Positions 45,759-54,452 are shown, numbered from the stretch's first letter. The stretch: 64,000 bases of DNA from Paraburkholderia caffeinitolerans (GCF_902859945.1 NZ_CADIKL010000021.1:55169-119168); one strand, 5' to 3'. Made by a program: numbers and translations. Notes: a model not told the origin generated them from the sequence alone.

Positions 45759-48575
45759 CTACTGGTCGAGATCGAGACCGAGATCGCGCACACGCGCGAC
45801 GGCTTCGTCGCGGCTCGAAACGCCGAGCTTGCCGTAGATGTTCTTGAGGTGCCACTTGACCGTTTCCGGCGAGATGCCGAGGGTTCGGGCGATCTTCTTG
45901 TTCGGCAAGGTCTGCGCGAGCAGGCCGATGACCTTGGCCTCGCGCTCGCTGAGCGCCTCAGCAACGCCCGGCAGCGCGCCGCGTGCGCTGCGCACCGGGG
46001 CGGGCGGGGCGGCGAGCACGCTCGCGGCCGCCTCGGCGCGGCGCAGCCGGTCGACATAGAACGCCAGCACCGCATCGTCGGGTTCCGCGCGCACGACCTG
46101 CTCCGCGAACGAGACCACGTCGGGTGCGACGTCGAGAATGCTGCGCACCAGCCCGAGCCGGTGGCCAAGCCGCAGGCTGGCGAGCGCGCTCTGGTGCGCC
46201 GCTTCGGTGCGTCCGCGCTTCAGGTCGACAAGTGCCGACTGCAGGCGCAGGCGGGCGACATGATGTTGCCGGCCCCGCTCGCCGCACAGCGCGATGAGCG
46301 CCGGCAGGCGCATGGCGGCGCTTTCGAAGTCTTCGTGTGCGATGTTCCAGTTGACGTGCGCCTGCTCCGCGAGCGCGAGCACGTCGCGGTGGGTGAGCGG
46401 GCGCGTGGGTGCGAGGCGGGCCGCGATCATGTCGAGCCGCGCGAGATCGGCTTCGGCGGCGTCGAACCGGCCGCTTTGCAGGTGATACTGGACCTGGGCC
46501 GCGAGGCTGTGAGCCTGGAGCCGCGGCAAGCCTTGCCGCGTGGCGTATTCATCGAGCCGCTCGAGGTAGGCGAATGCGTCGAGGTGATGGCCTTCCGCCC
46601 AGTGCGCCGCCGCAAGCACGCTCAAGACGCGCACGACCGAATCGGGGATGGACACGCGCTCGAGCACATCGACGCGGTCTTCGACGAGACGTCGCGCGCC
46701 GGCGATGTCGTTGAACTCGTAGAGCGCCTCGCCGAGCAGCGCGGCCGCGAAGCAGGCCGGCTCCGCCGCACCGCTGCCGCGCTGCTCGGCTTCGGCCAGC
46801 ACGTCGCGGCTGATGCGCTCGACCTGGGTGAATTGCCCTTCGAGCGCATGGCTGAAGCCGGTCATGCAGCGACTGTTGAGCACGCCGGCCGAGGTGCCGA
46901 GCAGCGGTGCGCCGTCGACCAGCACGCGCATCGGTTCGAGCTGCACGGCGCGCGCCTCGTCGTATTCGCCCGAGTGCATGTAGAACCACGACAGCAGGAT
47001 GGCGCGCGCGCCAACCGAGAAGCCGTCGGCATCCGGGGGCGCATTCAGGATCAGGGGCAGTTGCTCCATCGCCCGGTCGGGATCGTCGCGCTGCACCTCG
47101 ACCGTGGCGCGCAACAGCGCCAGCCGGTAGCGCGTGCGGGCGTCCCCGGCGGGGATGTCGGCTTCGAGCCGCGCGATGCTGGCCGCGCAGGCTTCGAAAT
47201 CGCGGGCATACAACTGCAGTTGCAGGCGCCACATGCGCAAGCCGATGCGCGCTTCGACCTCCGCATGCGGCAGCAGGTGCATGAGCGAGACCAGCTTGCG
47301 CAGATCGCCGGCCACCTGCAGGCCGCGCGCCACTTCCAGAACCAGGTTCGCAGCGGCCGTTGATTCGCCGGCCTGCAGCGCGTGCCGCACGGCCTCGTCG
47401 GGCAGATCGTGGTCGCGGAACCAGCACCATGCCGCATGGTGCACCGCGCGCTGCACCGCCTCGCTACGGGCCCGGAAGCGGTTGAGCAGGGTCTCGCGAA
47501 AAAGCGGGTTGAGGCGATACCAGGTTTCGTTGCCCACGCGTTCGATCTGCGCGATGAACAAATTGTCGGTCTCGAGGCGTTCGAGCAGCGCGAGTACTTC
47601 GCGGGGCGACTGCTCCGCGCCGACCAGCGCCACGCACAGCGACGAGCACAGCCGCGCACACACCGAGGTGCGCACCAGTAGCTCCACCTCGTTCGCCGTG
47701 AGGCGGGACAGCACTTCGCGCTCGAAGTAGTCGCCGAGTGCGTGTGCGTCGAGCAAATGGGTATGGGTGAGCGACTCCGTTACGTTGCGCGCGCCGGAGG
47801 GCGCGCGGTGCCGCTTCAGATGCATGGCGAACAGCTGCAGACCCGCCACCCAGCCATCGGCGAGTTCGTGCATTTCGCGGGCGTCGCGTTCGCTGACTTC
47901 GCCCAGTTGCGCGCGCAGGTACTGCGCGGATTCCTCGAACGTGAAGCGCAAGTCCCGCATGTTGAGTTCGAGCACGAGATCCTGGTCGCGCAGGCGGCCG
48001 ACCGAAACCGGAAAGGTGCCCCGCGAGACCAGCACGAGGTGCAGGTTGGGCGGCGCGTAGTCGAGCAGCCATTGCAGCGCCTTGTGGCTGCGCGGATTGG
48101 CGATGTGCTGCAGATCGTCGACGACGAGGGCGAGGTCGCCGGAGCGCTCCGCGATGCCGCGCACCAGCGCGATCACGGTGCGCTCGACCGCTTCGTCGTC
48201 CACGCCGCGCCCGCCGAGAAGGGCGGCCTCGCGGCAGATGGCCGGGTCGATCTGCGCGAGGCTGGCGACGAGGTAGTCGATGAAGCTCGCGAGATCGTCG
48301 TCTTCGGGCGCGAGCGTGAGCCACGCGAGTTCGAAGCCGAGCGGCAGGAGCGACTCGCGCCAGGCGACCAGCGTGCTGGTCTTGCCGCAGCCGGCCGGGC
48401 CTTGCAGCATGATGCAGCGCTTGCGCCGCGCCTCGATCAGCTGGGCGACAAGACGCTCGCGCGCGACAACGCGGGTTCGGTGACGCGGGGCCATGACACG
48501 GGATGCGGTGCTGGTGGGGAGGGTGGGGGCCTTGTCGGAGCGGCCCTCATCGGACGGAACTGAGGATTGCGGCAT
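45759..48575 (-). CDS. MalT-type LuxR family transcriptional regulator (STAND ATPase)
   Basis: 938 residues. N-terminal NTPase: Walker A GPAGCGKT at residues 59-66, Walker B DLALVVDDLQHI about residue 148. A long helical repeat (TPR-like) middle region runs about 350-840. A C-terminal GerE-type HTH (about 873-930: LSEREAKVIGLLA, NKKIARTLGISPETVKWHL). MalT/AlkS-like proteins activate catabolic operons after inducer and ATP binding. Surrounded by catabolic units that share a palindrome, it is the best candidate regulator. Minus strand, 144 bp upstream of the ligase start on the same strand orientation. Confidence 0.92.
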   Translation of the reverse strand: MPQSSVPSDEGRSDKAPTLPTSTASRVMAPRHRTRVVARERLVAQLIEARRKRCIMLQGPAGCGKTSTLVAWRESLLPLGFELAWLTLAPEDDDLASFIDYLVASLAQIDPAICREAALLGGRGVDDEAVERTVIALVRGIAERSGDLALVVDDLQHIANPRSHKALQWLLDYAPPNLHLVLVSRGTFPVSVGRLRDQDLVLELNMRDLRFTFEESAQYLRAQLGEVSERDAREMHELADGWVAGLQLFAMHLKRHRAPSGARNVTESLTHTHLLDAHALGDYFEREVLSRLTANEVELLVRTSVCARLCSSLCVALVGAEQSPREVLALLERLETDNLFIAQIERVGNETWYRLNPLFRETLLNRFRARSEAVQRAVHHAAWCWFRDHDLPDEAVRHALQAGESTAAANLVLEVARGLQVAGDLRKLVSLMHLLPHAEVEARIGLRMWRLQLQLYARDFEACAASIARLEADIPAGDARTRYRLALLRATVEVQRDDPDRAMEQLPLILNAPPDADGFSVGARAILLSWFYMHSGEYDEARAVQLEPMRVLVDGAPLLGTSAGVLNSRCMTGFSHALEGQFTQVERISRDVLAEAEQRGSGAAEPACFAAALLGEALYEFNDIAGARRLVEDRVDVLERVSIPDSVVRVLSVLAAAHWAEGHHLDAFAYLERLDEYATRQGLPRLQAHSLAAQVQYHLQSGRFDAAEADLARLDMIAARLAPTRPLTHRDVLALAEQAHVNWNIAHEDFESAAMRLPALIALCGERGRQHHVARLRLQSALVDLKRGRTEAAHQSALASLRLGHRLGLVRSILDVAPDVVSFAEQVVRAEPDDAVLAFYVDRLRRAEAAASVLAAPPAPVRSARGALPGVAEALSEREAKVIGLLAQTLPNKKIARTLGISPETVKWHLKNIYGKLGVSSRDEAVARVRDLGLDLDQ

Positions 48576-48622
48576 GTTCGCGTGCGCCTTTCTGTCGAGG
48601 CGCGGCTACGGCTGCACGCGCC

Positions 48623-48650
48623 CAATGACGAAATGGATATCCGGTCATTG
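48623..48650. promoter_or_regulatory. Inverted repeat upstream of the LuxR gene
   Basis: CAATGAC-N14-GTCATTG, perfect 7-bp arms, 48-75 bp before the LuxR start. A candidate site for control of the regulator gene; it differs from the 17-bp motif. Confidence 0.4.
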
Positions 48651-48710
48651 TAGCGCGCGAGAACGCACACGAAACGCTCTGCCAGCGGTGCGGCTGCGGT
48701 CGTGGCGCGG

Positions 48711-49325
48711 CTAAGCCGGGCGTGCCCCGGCCTCGGCGAACTCGTCGGCGCCGGTGGAGTCCGGCGCGGCTTGCTGGCCCCGGTTGCGGCGCACGAGTTG
48801 CACGACTTCGCCGTCCGCGCGCCAGGCGTGGCAGGTGTCGATCATGGGCAGCGGCGGCGCGTGTTCGCCCACCAGCATGTTCGCGGGCGAGCCGTCGCGC
48901 AGCCCCATGATGGTCTGGAATGCCGTGGTGGCCATCGGGCCGAGCAGTTCGGTCAGGTGCGTGCAGCCCGCGCCGCCGCCAACCCGCGCCTTGACCTCCT
49001 TCATGAAGCCATTGCCGATGCGCACGCCGACCAGCTTTCCGTAGGCGGCGTTGATATGGGTGCAATACGGCGTGGGCGCGGCATGGGTGAGCGCGCGGGC
49101 ATCGTGAATCACGAGGTCGCCGTCGACGGTGATCCTGAGCCACATGTCGTGAATCGGCTCGCCGGGCGGCACTTCCTTGAACAGCATGGTCGCAGGGTGC
49201 CCCTTGGTGTCCCGCATGGTGGCCTCGATGTCGTAGAGGCCGTCCTCGCGCGCGTATCCGGTGCAGACGATCTGGCGCGTATGCGCCAGCCGTCGCGCGG
49301 CGGTGGGGGTGGGGTTCTCTGGCAT
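48711..49325 (-). CDS. DUF2889 family protein
   Basis: 204 residues. The family core runs about residues 10-170: an R-QIVCTGYAREDGLYDIEATM-like beginning, DMWLRITVDGDLVI, CTHLTELLGPMATTAF. Members occur with catabolic genes of aromatic or steroid-like compounds, but the biochemical role is unknown. Ribosome site CAGGAGCC. Its start is 82 bp from the 17-bp motif copy at 49399. Confidence 0.8.
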   Translation of the reverse strand: MPENPTPTAARRLAHTRQIVCTGYAREDGLYDIEATMRDTKGHPATMLFKEVPPGEPIHDMWLRITVDGDLVIHDARALTHAAPTPYCTHINAAYGKLVGVRIGNGFMKEVKARVGGGAGCTHLTELLGPMATTAFQTIMGLRDGSPANMLVGEHAPPLPMIDTCHAWRADGEVVQLVRRNRGQQAAPDSTGADEFAEAGARPA

Positions 49326-49398
49326 CGCTGCTGGCTCCTGGCGAGCGCCCTGACGGGCGCGATATCACGATGATGGCCGCAGGCCCTGGGTGTTGTCC

Positions 49399-49415
49399 CT
49401 ACCCGTGCCGGGTAG
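49399..49415. promoter_or_regulatory. 17-bp palindrome copy 2 (best copy)
   Basis: CTACCCGTGCCGGGTAG: the 7-bp arms CTACCCG / CGGGTAG are perfectly symmetric around TGC. It lies between DUF2889 and the porin. Confidence 0.75.
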
Positions 49416-49470
49416 TCGCGCTCAGGCCCCGCGCAGGCGCAGTGTCGCATCGCTTGGGGTATTCCCACAC

Positions 49471-49487
49471 CCACTCCGTTCGGGTAG
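49471..49487. promoter_or_regulatory. 17-bp palindrome copy 3 (degenerate, porin-proximal)
   Basis: CCACTCCGTTCGGGTAG. The right arm is perfect; the left arm is weak. Its centre is 72 bp (about seven helical turns) from copy 2 and 104 bp before the porin start. Confidence 0.5.
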
Positions 49488-49582
49488 TTGCCCTGCACAG
49501 ATGCCCTGCAACACTGCGCCGCGTGACGAGTTCCACCATCACCGCATCCGGGCGATGCGGCAAACACAAAGAGGAGACGTGC

Positions 49583-50698
49583 ATGCGAATTGTCGGCAAG
49601 AGTATCTGTGGGGCCACCCTGGCGCTGCTCGCGGGGACAGCGGCGGCGCAGTCCAGCGTTACGCTGTATGGCGTAGCCGATGTATTCCTTCAGTACATGG
49701 ACAACGGCGGCCAGCACGCGTATTCGGAGCGCAGCGGCGGCAACACGGGTTCGATGTTCGGCCTCAAGGGCAGCGAGGAACTCGGCAACGGCCTGAAGGC
49801 GATCTTCGACGTCGAGACCGGCTTCAACGTCAATAACGGCACCTTGTTCGCCAACACCAGCTCGATCTTCTATCGGCAGGCCTGGGTCGGTCTGACGAAT
49901 GACCGGTACGGCACCCTCACGTTCGGCCGCGTCTATCAGCCGACCTTCTGGATCGTCTATCCGACCGATCCGTTCCGCGGCAACGAAATTCTCTCGCCGC
50001 TCTCGGCGGGCGTGCTGGCTGTCGACCGTAATACGCTCGCCACGCAGTACGTCACGGGCCGCACCAGCAACGCGATTCTCTACAAATCGCCGAATATTTC
50101 GGGGTTCCAGGCTTATGCGATGTACGGCTTCGCGGCCACGGTGACTCAGCCGGTGCCGCAAACCTCGGGCAACACGCTCGACCTCGCCGCGTCGTACTCG
50201 GGCTATGGACTGTACGCGGGTATCGCGTATCAGTATCAGCACCCGGGCACCGAGACGCTTCCGGGTCTGCCGGCCGCGCTCAACCTGCTGGGCACCGAGC
50301 ATTACACGGGCGCGATCGGCTATCGCTTCGGCATCGTCAATCTGACGTTCAACTACGCCTATAACAAGCCGCACGACGCGTCGTCACGCTCGCTCGCGGC
50401 GCTGCTCGGCGCGGACCACTCGAACAGCCTCATGGAATTGGGCGCGACGATTCAGGCGACTGCGGCCGATGCCATCGAAATCGCGGGCGTTGAACGCAAC
50501 GTGCGCGGCGCGCATGACAACACGGTGGGCGTGGAAGTGGGCGTCGATCACAACCTGTCAAAGCGCACCGCGCTCTACATGCGCGCTGGCTACATGAAGA
50601 ACAACGGTTCCGCGACGATGACCTGGCCGGGCGTCACGGCGAACGGCGCTAATGCGACTCAGGTGCTGGTCGCGCTGGGCATGACGCATCGCTTCTGA
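49583..50698 (+). CDS. Gram-negative porin (OmpC/Omp32 type)
   Basis: 371 residues from the ATG at 49583 (GAGGAGACGTGC). Signal peptide to AAAQ-SSVTLYG, the hallmark mature start of Burkholderiales trimeric porins; alternating beta-strand pattern and a C-terminal ALGMTHRF ending in Phe. Its promoter region carries two copies of the 17-bp motif, so it is likely the outer-membrane entry for the cluster's substrate (inference). Confidence 0.93.
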   Translation: MRIVGKSICGATLALLAGTAAAQSSVTLYGVADVFLQYMDNGGQHAYSERSGGNTGSMFGLKGSEELGNGLKAIFDVETGFNVNNGTLFANTSSIFYRQAWVGLTNDRYGTLTFGRVYQPTFWIVYPTDPFRGNEILSPLSAGVLAVDRNTLATQYVTGRTSNAILYKSPNISGFQAYAMYGFAATVTQPVPQTSGNTLDLAASYSGYGLYAGIAYQYQHPGTETLPGLPAALNLLGTEHYTGAIGYRFGIVNLTFNYAYNKPHDASSRSLAALLGADHSNSLMELGATIQATAADAIEIAGVERNVRGAHDNTVGVEVGVDHNLSKRTALYMRAGYMKNNGSATMTWPGVTANGANATQVLVALGMTHRF

Positions 50699-50785
50699 TT
50701 CGACAGCAATCCGGGATACAGCGCGGGCAGGATTGCCGCGCGCCCCCGTCCACAACGCACTTAAACTTAAACAAGAGGGATCAGG

Positions 50786-51178
50786 ATGAAGAACATTCGA
50801 GCTGGTCAGGCGCTTGCTCTGGCGACGCTTCTCGCTTGCGCACTGCAAGCGCATGCGCAGGATGGTGCGTCTACGTCATCGGTACCCGCGGTGGTACCCG
50901 CAATGGCGCCGGCAGCGGCAAGCATGCCCGCCGCCACACCGGCGAATTCGAAGGCCGAGAAGGCGGCCGACCGGGCATTGCGCCGCCGCGTGCTGAACGC
51001 GCTCGGGAAGGCGAAGGGCTTGCGCGCGGCCGGCATCACCGTGCGCGCGCACGACGGCGCCGTGGCGCTGCAGGGCTGGGTGCCCGAGCAGTCGCAGATC
51101 GAACAGGCCACGCATGTGGCCGAAGGCGTGGCGGGCGTAACGTCGGTGACCAATACGTTGACGCTGTCGACGTTCTGA
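50786..51178 (+). CDS. Secreted BON-domain protein
   Basis: 130 residues. Signal peptide ends near AHA-QD; an Ala/Pro-rich linker precedes one BON domain (about residues 62-127), with ITVRAHDGAVALQGWVP and the V-x-x-V-T-N core in VAGVTSVTNTLTL. BON domains bind phospholipid or interact with envelope proteins. It follows the porin by 87 bp. Confidence 0.87.
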   Translation: MKNIRAGQALALATLLACALQAHAQDGASTSSVPAVVPAMAPAAASMPAATPANSKAEKAADRALRRRVLNALGKAKGLRAAGITVRAHDGAVALQGWVPEQSQIEQATHVAEGVAGVTSVTNTLTLSTF

Positions 51179-51191
51179 TTTCGACAGCCTT

Positions 51192-51219
51192 CCCGGGGAC
51201 TGCACCGCAGCTCCCCGGG
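51192..51219. terminator. Hairpin between the convergent BON and CoA ligase genes
   Basis: CCCGGGGACTGC / GCAGCTCCCCGGG with a single bulge and a 3-nt loop; no T-tract. It can act on both strands. Confidence 0.6.
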
Positions 51220-51230
51220 CGCAACCCGCT

Positions 51231-52976
51231 TCAGGTTCCCGCCTCCGGCGCGCGCTCCATCTCCTGTTCCTGCAACTCCCGCCATGCGATCTTGCCGGTT
51301 GCCGAACGAGGCAGCTTCGCCACGATCTGCACGATGCGCGGCGCCTTGTACGTCGCCATGTTCGCGCGGCACCACGCTAGCAGCGCAGTCTCGGTGACGT
51401 TCTGCGCATCTGCCTTCAGCACGATGACGGCCTTGACCGTTTCTCCGCGATGCGCATCGCGCGCCCCGATCACGCAAGCCTCCAGAATCGCCGGATGCGT
51501 GTACAGGGTCGCTTCGACTTCCGCCGGCCAGACCTTGTATCCCGAGGCGTTCACCATGCGCTTGAGCCGGTCGCGCATGCGGAAGTAGCCGTTCGCCTCG
51601 ATGCTGGCGAGGTCTCCGGTGCGCAAGAACCGCTTGCCGTCCATGACGAAGAAACTTTCCTCATTGGCCTCGGGCTTGTTCCAGTACTCGAGCATGATCT
51701 GCGCGCCGTGCACCACGATCTCACCCATCTCGCCCTCGGCTACGAGCGTGCGCGTGACGGGATCGACCACGCGGGCGTCCACGCCATAGGTCGGCACGCC
51801 CAGATGCCCGGGCTGCGAGGCGTGCAGCGGATTCGAGATCAGGAACGACGCCGTTTCGGTCATCCCGTAGCCCTCCACGAACTGCAGGCCGTAGCGCTCG
51901 AGCATGAGCTTCGCGATGTGTTCCGGTACGGCCGCGCCGCCGCCGACCACCACGCTCAGGCTGCGCAAATCGAAGTCCTCCAGGCCCGGCTGAGAGAAGA
52001 ACTCCACCAGCATCGGTGGCGGCGCGGCCCAGAACGTCACGCGGTGGCGAGCGATCAGATCGGCCGCGGCACGCGCGTCCCAACGCGGCAGCAGCACGAT
52101 CGTGCCGCCCATGTAGATGGGGCAATTGAGGCCGTTCTGCAGGCCGAGCAGATGGAACATCGGCGCAACCGCGAGGAAGGCCGACTCGGCATGCGAGCGA
52201 CGCCACAACTGCGATCCGGCGACCGAAACCATGATGGTGCGATGCGTGTGCATGCAGGCTTTGGGCTTGCCCGTCGTGCCGGATGTGTAGGGCAGCATGC
52301 AGAGATCGTCGGGTGCGCCGACGTGCGGCGCCGGCGTATGCGCGTGATCCAGCGTTTGCGACCACCGCACGACGCCGGGCGGCAGCGCGCCGTTGCCCGA
52401 GCGCTGCTTGACCCAGTCGGGAATGGTGAAGCCGGCATCGTCGTCGGGCAGGACGTCGCCGTAGGCGTGCACGATCACATTGCGCAGCGAGGTCGTGCCC
52501 ACCAGCGGCAGGATGTTGCCGAGCAGCTCGCTTGCCACAAACACGGCGACCGTGCCGCTATCCGTGACGATATGGCGGAGCTCGTCTTCGAGCAGCATCG
52601 CGTTCACTGGAACCACCACGGCATTGACTCTTAGTATGGCGAAATAAGCGGCAATGCATTGCGGGCTGTTCTGGCTGAGCAGCGCAACGCGATCGCCGCG
52701 CGCGACGCCGCAAACGTGCTGCAAATAGCCGGCCATGCGCTCGACCTGCTCCAGCAAGGCGCGATAGGTGACGGCGCATCCATAAAAGTGGATGGCGACC
52801 TTGTCGGGAAAGCGGCGGGCGGAGAGTTCGAGATTTTCGTAGAGCGTCGTCTCCGGCGGATGAAAGCGATCCGGCACGCCGGGCTGCAAGAAGCGGCGGT
52901 CGGCCATGAGCGGACCGCAAGGGTGTTGCACGACGTCGCCTGGCACGTTGCCCCGAGGTACATTGCCTTGAGCCAT
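51231..52976 (-). CDS. Acyl-CoA synthetase (AMP-binding)
   Basis: 581 residues. P-loop YTSGTTGKPKA, GYGMTETASFL, TGDLASIE, C-terminal DRLKRMVNASGYKVWPAEVE region and the catalytic Lys in RSATGKIAW. It resembles the long-chain/FadD3-like or cyclohexanecarboxylate-type ligases more than the Fcs enzyme, so the cluster has two different CoA ligases. Ribosome site CAGGAGACAGAC. It is 38 bp downstream of the deleted acyl-CoA dehydrogenase. Confidence 0.88.
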   Translation of the reverse strand: MAQGNVPRGNVPGDVVQHPCGPLMADRRFLQPGVPDRFHPPETTLYENLELSARRFPDKVAIHFYGCAVTYRALLEQVERMAGYLQHVCGVARGDRVALLSQNSPQCIAAYFAILRVNAVVVPVNAMLLEDELRHIVTDSGTVAVFVASELLGNILPLVGTTSLRNVIVHAYGDVLPDDDAGFTIPDWVKQRSGNGALPPGVVRWSQTLDHAHTPAPHVGAPDDLCMLPYTSGTTGKPKACMHTHRTIMVSVAGSQLWRRSHAESAFLAVAPMFHLLGLQNGLNCPIYMGGTIVLLPRWDARAAADLIARHRVTFWAAPPPMLVEFFSQPGLEDFDLRSLSVVVGGGAAVPEHIAKLMLERYGLQFVEGYGMTETASFLISNPLHASQPGHLGVPTYGVDARVVDPVTRTLVAEGEMGEIVVHGAQIMLEYWNKPEANEESFFVMDGKRFLRTGDLASIEANGYFRMRDRLKRMVNASGYKVWPAEVEATLYTHPAILEACVIGARDAHRGETVKAVIVLKADAQNVTETALLAWCRANMATYKAPRIVQIVAKLPRSATGKIAWRELQEQEMERAPEAGT

Positions 52977-53014
52977 GTCTGTCTCCTGATGATTCGATTG
53001 AATGAACGTCGCGC

Positions 53015-53728
53015 TCAGAACGCCGTGTCGCCGTCGAGCAGCCGGCGCGCGATCGTGCGCCGCTGGATTTCCGAGGTGCCGTCTGGAATGCGCATCGTGC
53101 GGGCCCAGCGAAATCCGGCTTCGAGCCGCAATTCATTGGTCAGCCCCATGCCGCCGTGGATCTGAATGGCGCGATCCATCACGCGGCCAACCATCTCCGT
53201 TGCGCTCGCCTTCACGATCGACACTTCCTTGGTCGCGGGGCGGCCTTCGTCGACGAGCCAGGCGCAATGGCGGATCATCGATTTCGCTGCATAGATGTCC
53301 ATCGCGCATTCGGCCAGCATGAATTGCACGGCCTGGTGGTCGGCGATCGGCTGGCCGAAGGTCTTGCGCACCATGCCCGGCAGATACTCGGCCTTCTGCT
53401 CGGGCGAAAGCGCCTTGAGCGCGCCGATCAGCCCCTTGCACCGTGCGATCAGGCTGCCCACGCTCATCCAGGCGCGCGAGAGCTGTTCGGCCACCAGGCA
53501 GTACTCGTAGGCGCCCAGCCCGAGCCCGCCATACGCCTCGGGAATGAGGATGGCGAAATAACCGAGTTCGGCCATTTCGTCGATCAGCTCGCGCGGGATC
53601 TTGCCTTTCTCAGGATCGAGCCGTTTCGCGAGCGGCATGACGTGCTCCATCGCGAACTGGCGCGCCGTTTCCTGAATCATGCGGCGGTCATCGGACAGTA
53701 TGTGCACCGGACGCTCCTTGGCGGTCAT
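53015..53728 (-). CDS. Acyl-CoA dehydrogenase lacking the middle beta domain
   Basis: 237 residues instead of about 380. Residues 1-118 match the N-terminal alpha domain (IPEAYGGLG, EYLPGM); residue 120 onward is the C-terminal alpha domain (RKTFGQPIADHQAVQF, IQIHGGMGLTNEL). The roughly 130-150 residues between them, which hold the FAD/substrate-binding beta-barrel, are absent, yet the frame is intact. At the catalytic-loop position it reads IPDGTSEIQR, with Asp where MCAD-type enzymes have Glu. It is either a decayed gene or a non-oxidative relative. A GTG start at 53770 is possible; no clear ribosome site precedes the ATG. Confidence 0.75.
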   Translation of the reverse strand: MTAKERPVHILSDDRRMIQETARQFAMEHVMPLAKRLDPEKGKIPRELIDEMAELGYFAILIPEAYGGLGLGAYEYCLVAEQLSRAWMSVGSLIARCKGLIGALKALSPEQKAEYLPGMVRKTFGQPIADHQAVQFMLAECAMDIYAAKSMIRHCAWLVDEGRPATKEVSIVKASATEMVGRVMDRAIQIHGGMGLTNELRLEAGFRWARTMRIPDGTSEIQRRTIARRLLDGDTAF

Positions 53729-53742
53729 CGAGATTGGGCGAT

Positions 53743-53754
53743 ATGTTCGTACAT
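53743..53754. promoter_or_regulatory. Palindrome ATGTTCGTACAT (first copy)
   Basis: Imperfect copy of ATGTACGTACAT (53879). It lies 15-26 bp upstream of the deleted dehydrogenase start, where a bound protein would block expression. Candidate operator for the nearby GntR regulator. Confidence 0.55.
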
Positions 53755-53798
53755 AGTAGCTGCCTGACACCCACTCGGCGCAAGCGTTTTCTGTCCGC

Positions 53799-53815
53799 CC
53801 ACCCGAGATGGGTGG
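53799..53815. promoter_or_regulatory. 17-bp palindrome copy 4
   Basis: CCACCCGAGATGGGTGG, within the perfectly symmetric CCCACCC-GAGAT-GGGTGGG. Centre 79 bp before the deleted dehydrogenase start. Confidence 0.6.
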
Positions 53816-53878
53816 GTCTGTAATTCGCGCGGATTGAGTGCCTCCTGGCGGTTGACAGTATTCTCAGTGGGCGCAAAT

Positions 53879-53890
53879 ATGTACGTACAT
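53879..53890. promoter_or_regulatory. Palindrome ATGTACGTACAT (second copy)
   Basis: Perfect 12-bp palindrome, 136 bp from its near-identical partner at 53743. Same candidate operator. Confidence 0.55.
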
Positions 53891-53907
53891 TTTGGCGACG
53901 TCGGCGA

Positions 53908-54387
53908 GTGCGCCGGCATATCGGAATCAGGGAAGAGATGAAGCAGGTGATCGAGTACGTCGATCAGGCAGCCCACCGGGCCGGCCTGAAAAAGCGCGTG
54001 CCGGTGCATGTGCTGATCGAAACACACGGTGCGCTGCGCGACGTGTTCCGGATCGCCGAACTGCCGCATATCGAAGTGCTGGACTTTGGCCTGATGGACT
54101 TCGTAAGCGGCCATCACGGTGCGATTCCCGCAGCGGCGATGCGCAGCCCCGGGCAGTTCGAGCACGCGCTGCTCAGGCGCGCCAAGGCGGATGTGGTGGC
54201 GGCCGCGCTCGCGAACGGCATCGTGCCGTCGCACAACGTCTGCCTGAACCTCAAGGACGCCGTGGTCATCGGCACCGATGCGGCGCGCGCGCACAACGAG
54301 TACGGTTTTCTACGCATGTGGAACATCTATCCCGCGCAGATCCTGCCTATCGTCGAAGCCATGCGGCTTGGGCGGGACCCGCGCAAG
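53908..54387 (+). pseudogene. Remnant of a CitE-like CoA-ester lyase
   Basis: Only the central-to-C-terminal part of an HpcH/HpaI/CitE aldolase is present: VPVHVLIETHGALRDVF, LDFGLMDFVSGHHGAIP, GQFEHALLRRAKADVV, WNIYPAQILPIVEAM. The N-terminal roughly 130 residues (with the first catalytic Glu/Asp) and the usual C-terminal tail are missing; homology begins around 53935 and ends near 54370, after which the frame runs on into non-homologous sequence overlapping the GntR gene. Full members are about 300-330 residues. A deletion at both ends is inferred. Confidence 0.75.
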
Positions 54388-54452
54388 CGTACAATCGCCC
54401 CCACCCGGCCACCACTCAGCCCCTGCCTTTCTATCCTCGACACCGTTACCTC

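Noticed and set aside
50721..50745. GC-rich inverted repeat after the porin
   Set aside because: Arms are short, imperfect and without a T-tract; not enough for a terminator call.
53892..54452. N-terminal extension of the GntR frame
   Set aside because: The sequence is a second frame of the CitE remnant, where homology is in another frame; the GntR fold starts at 54453.
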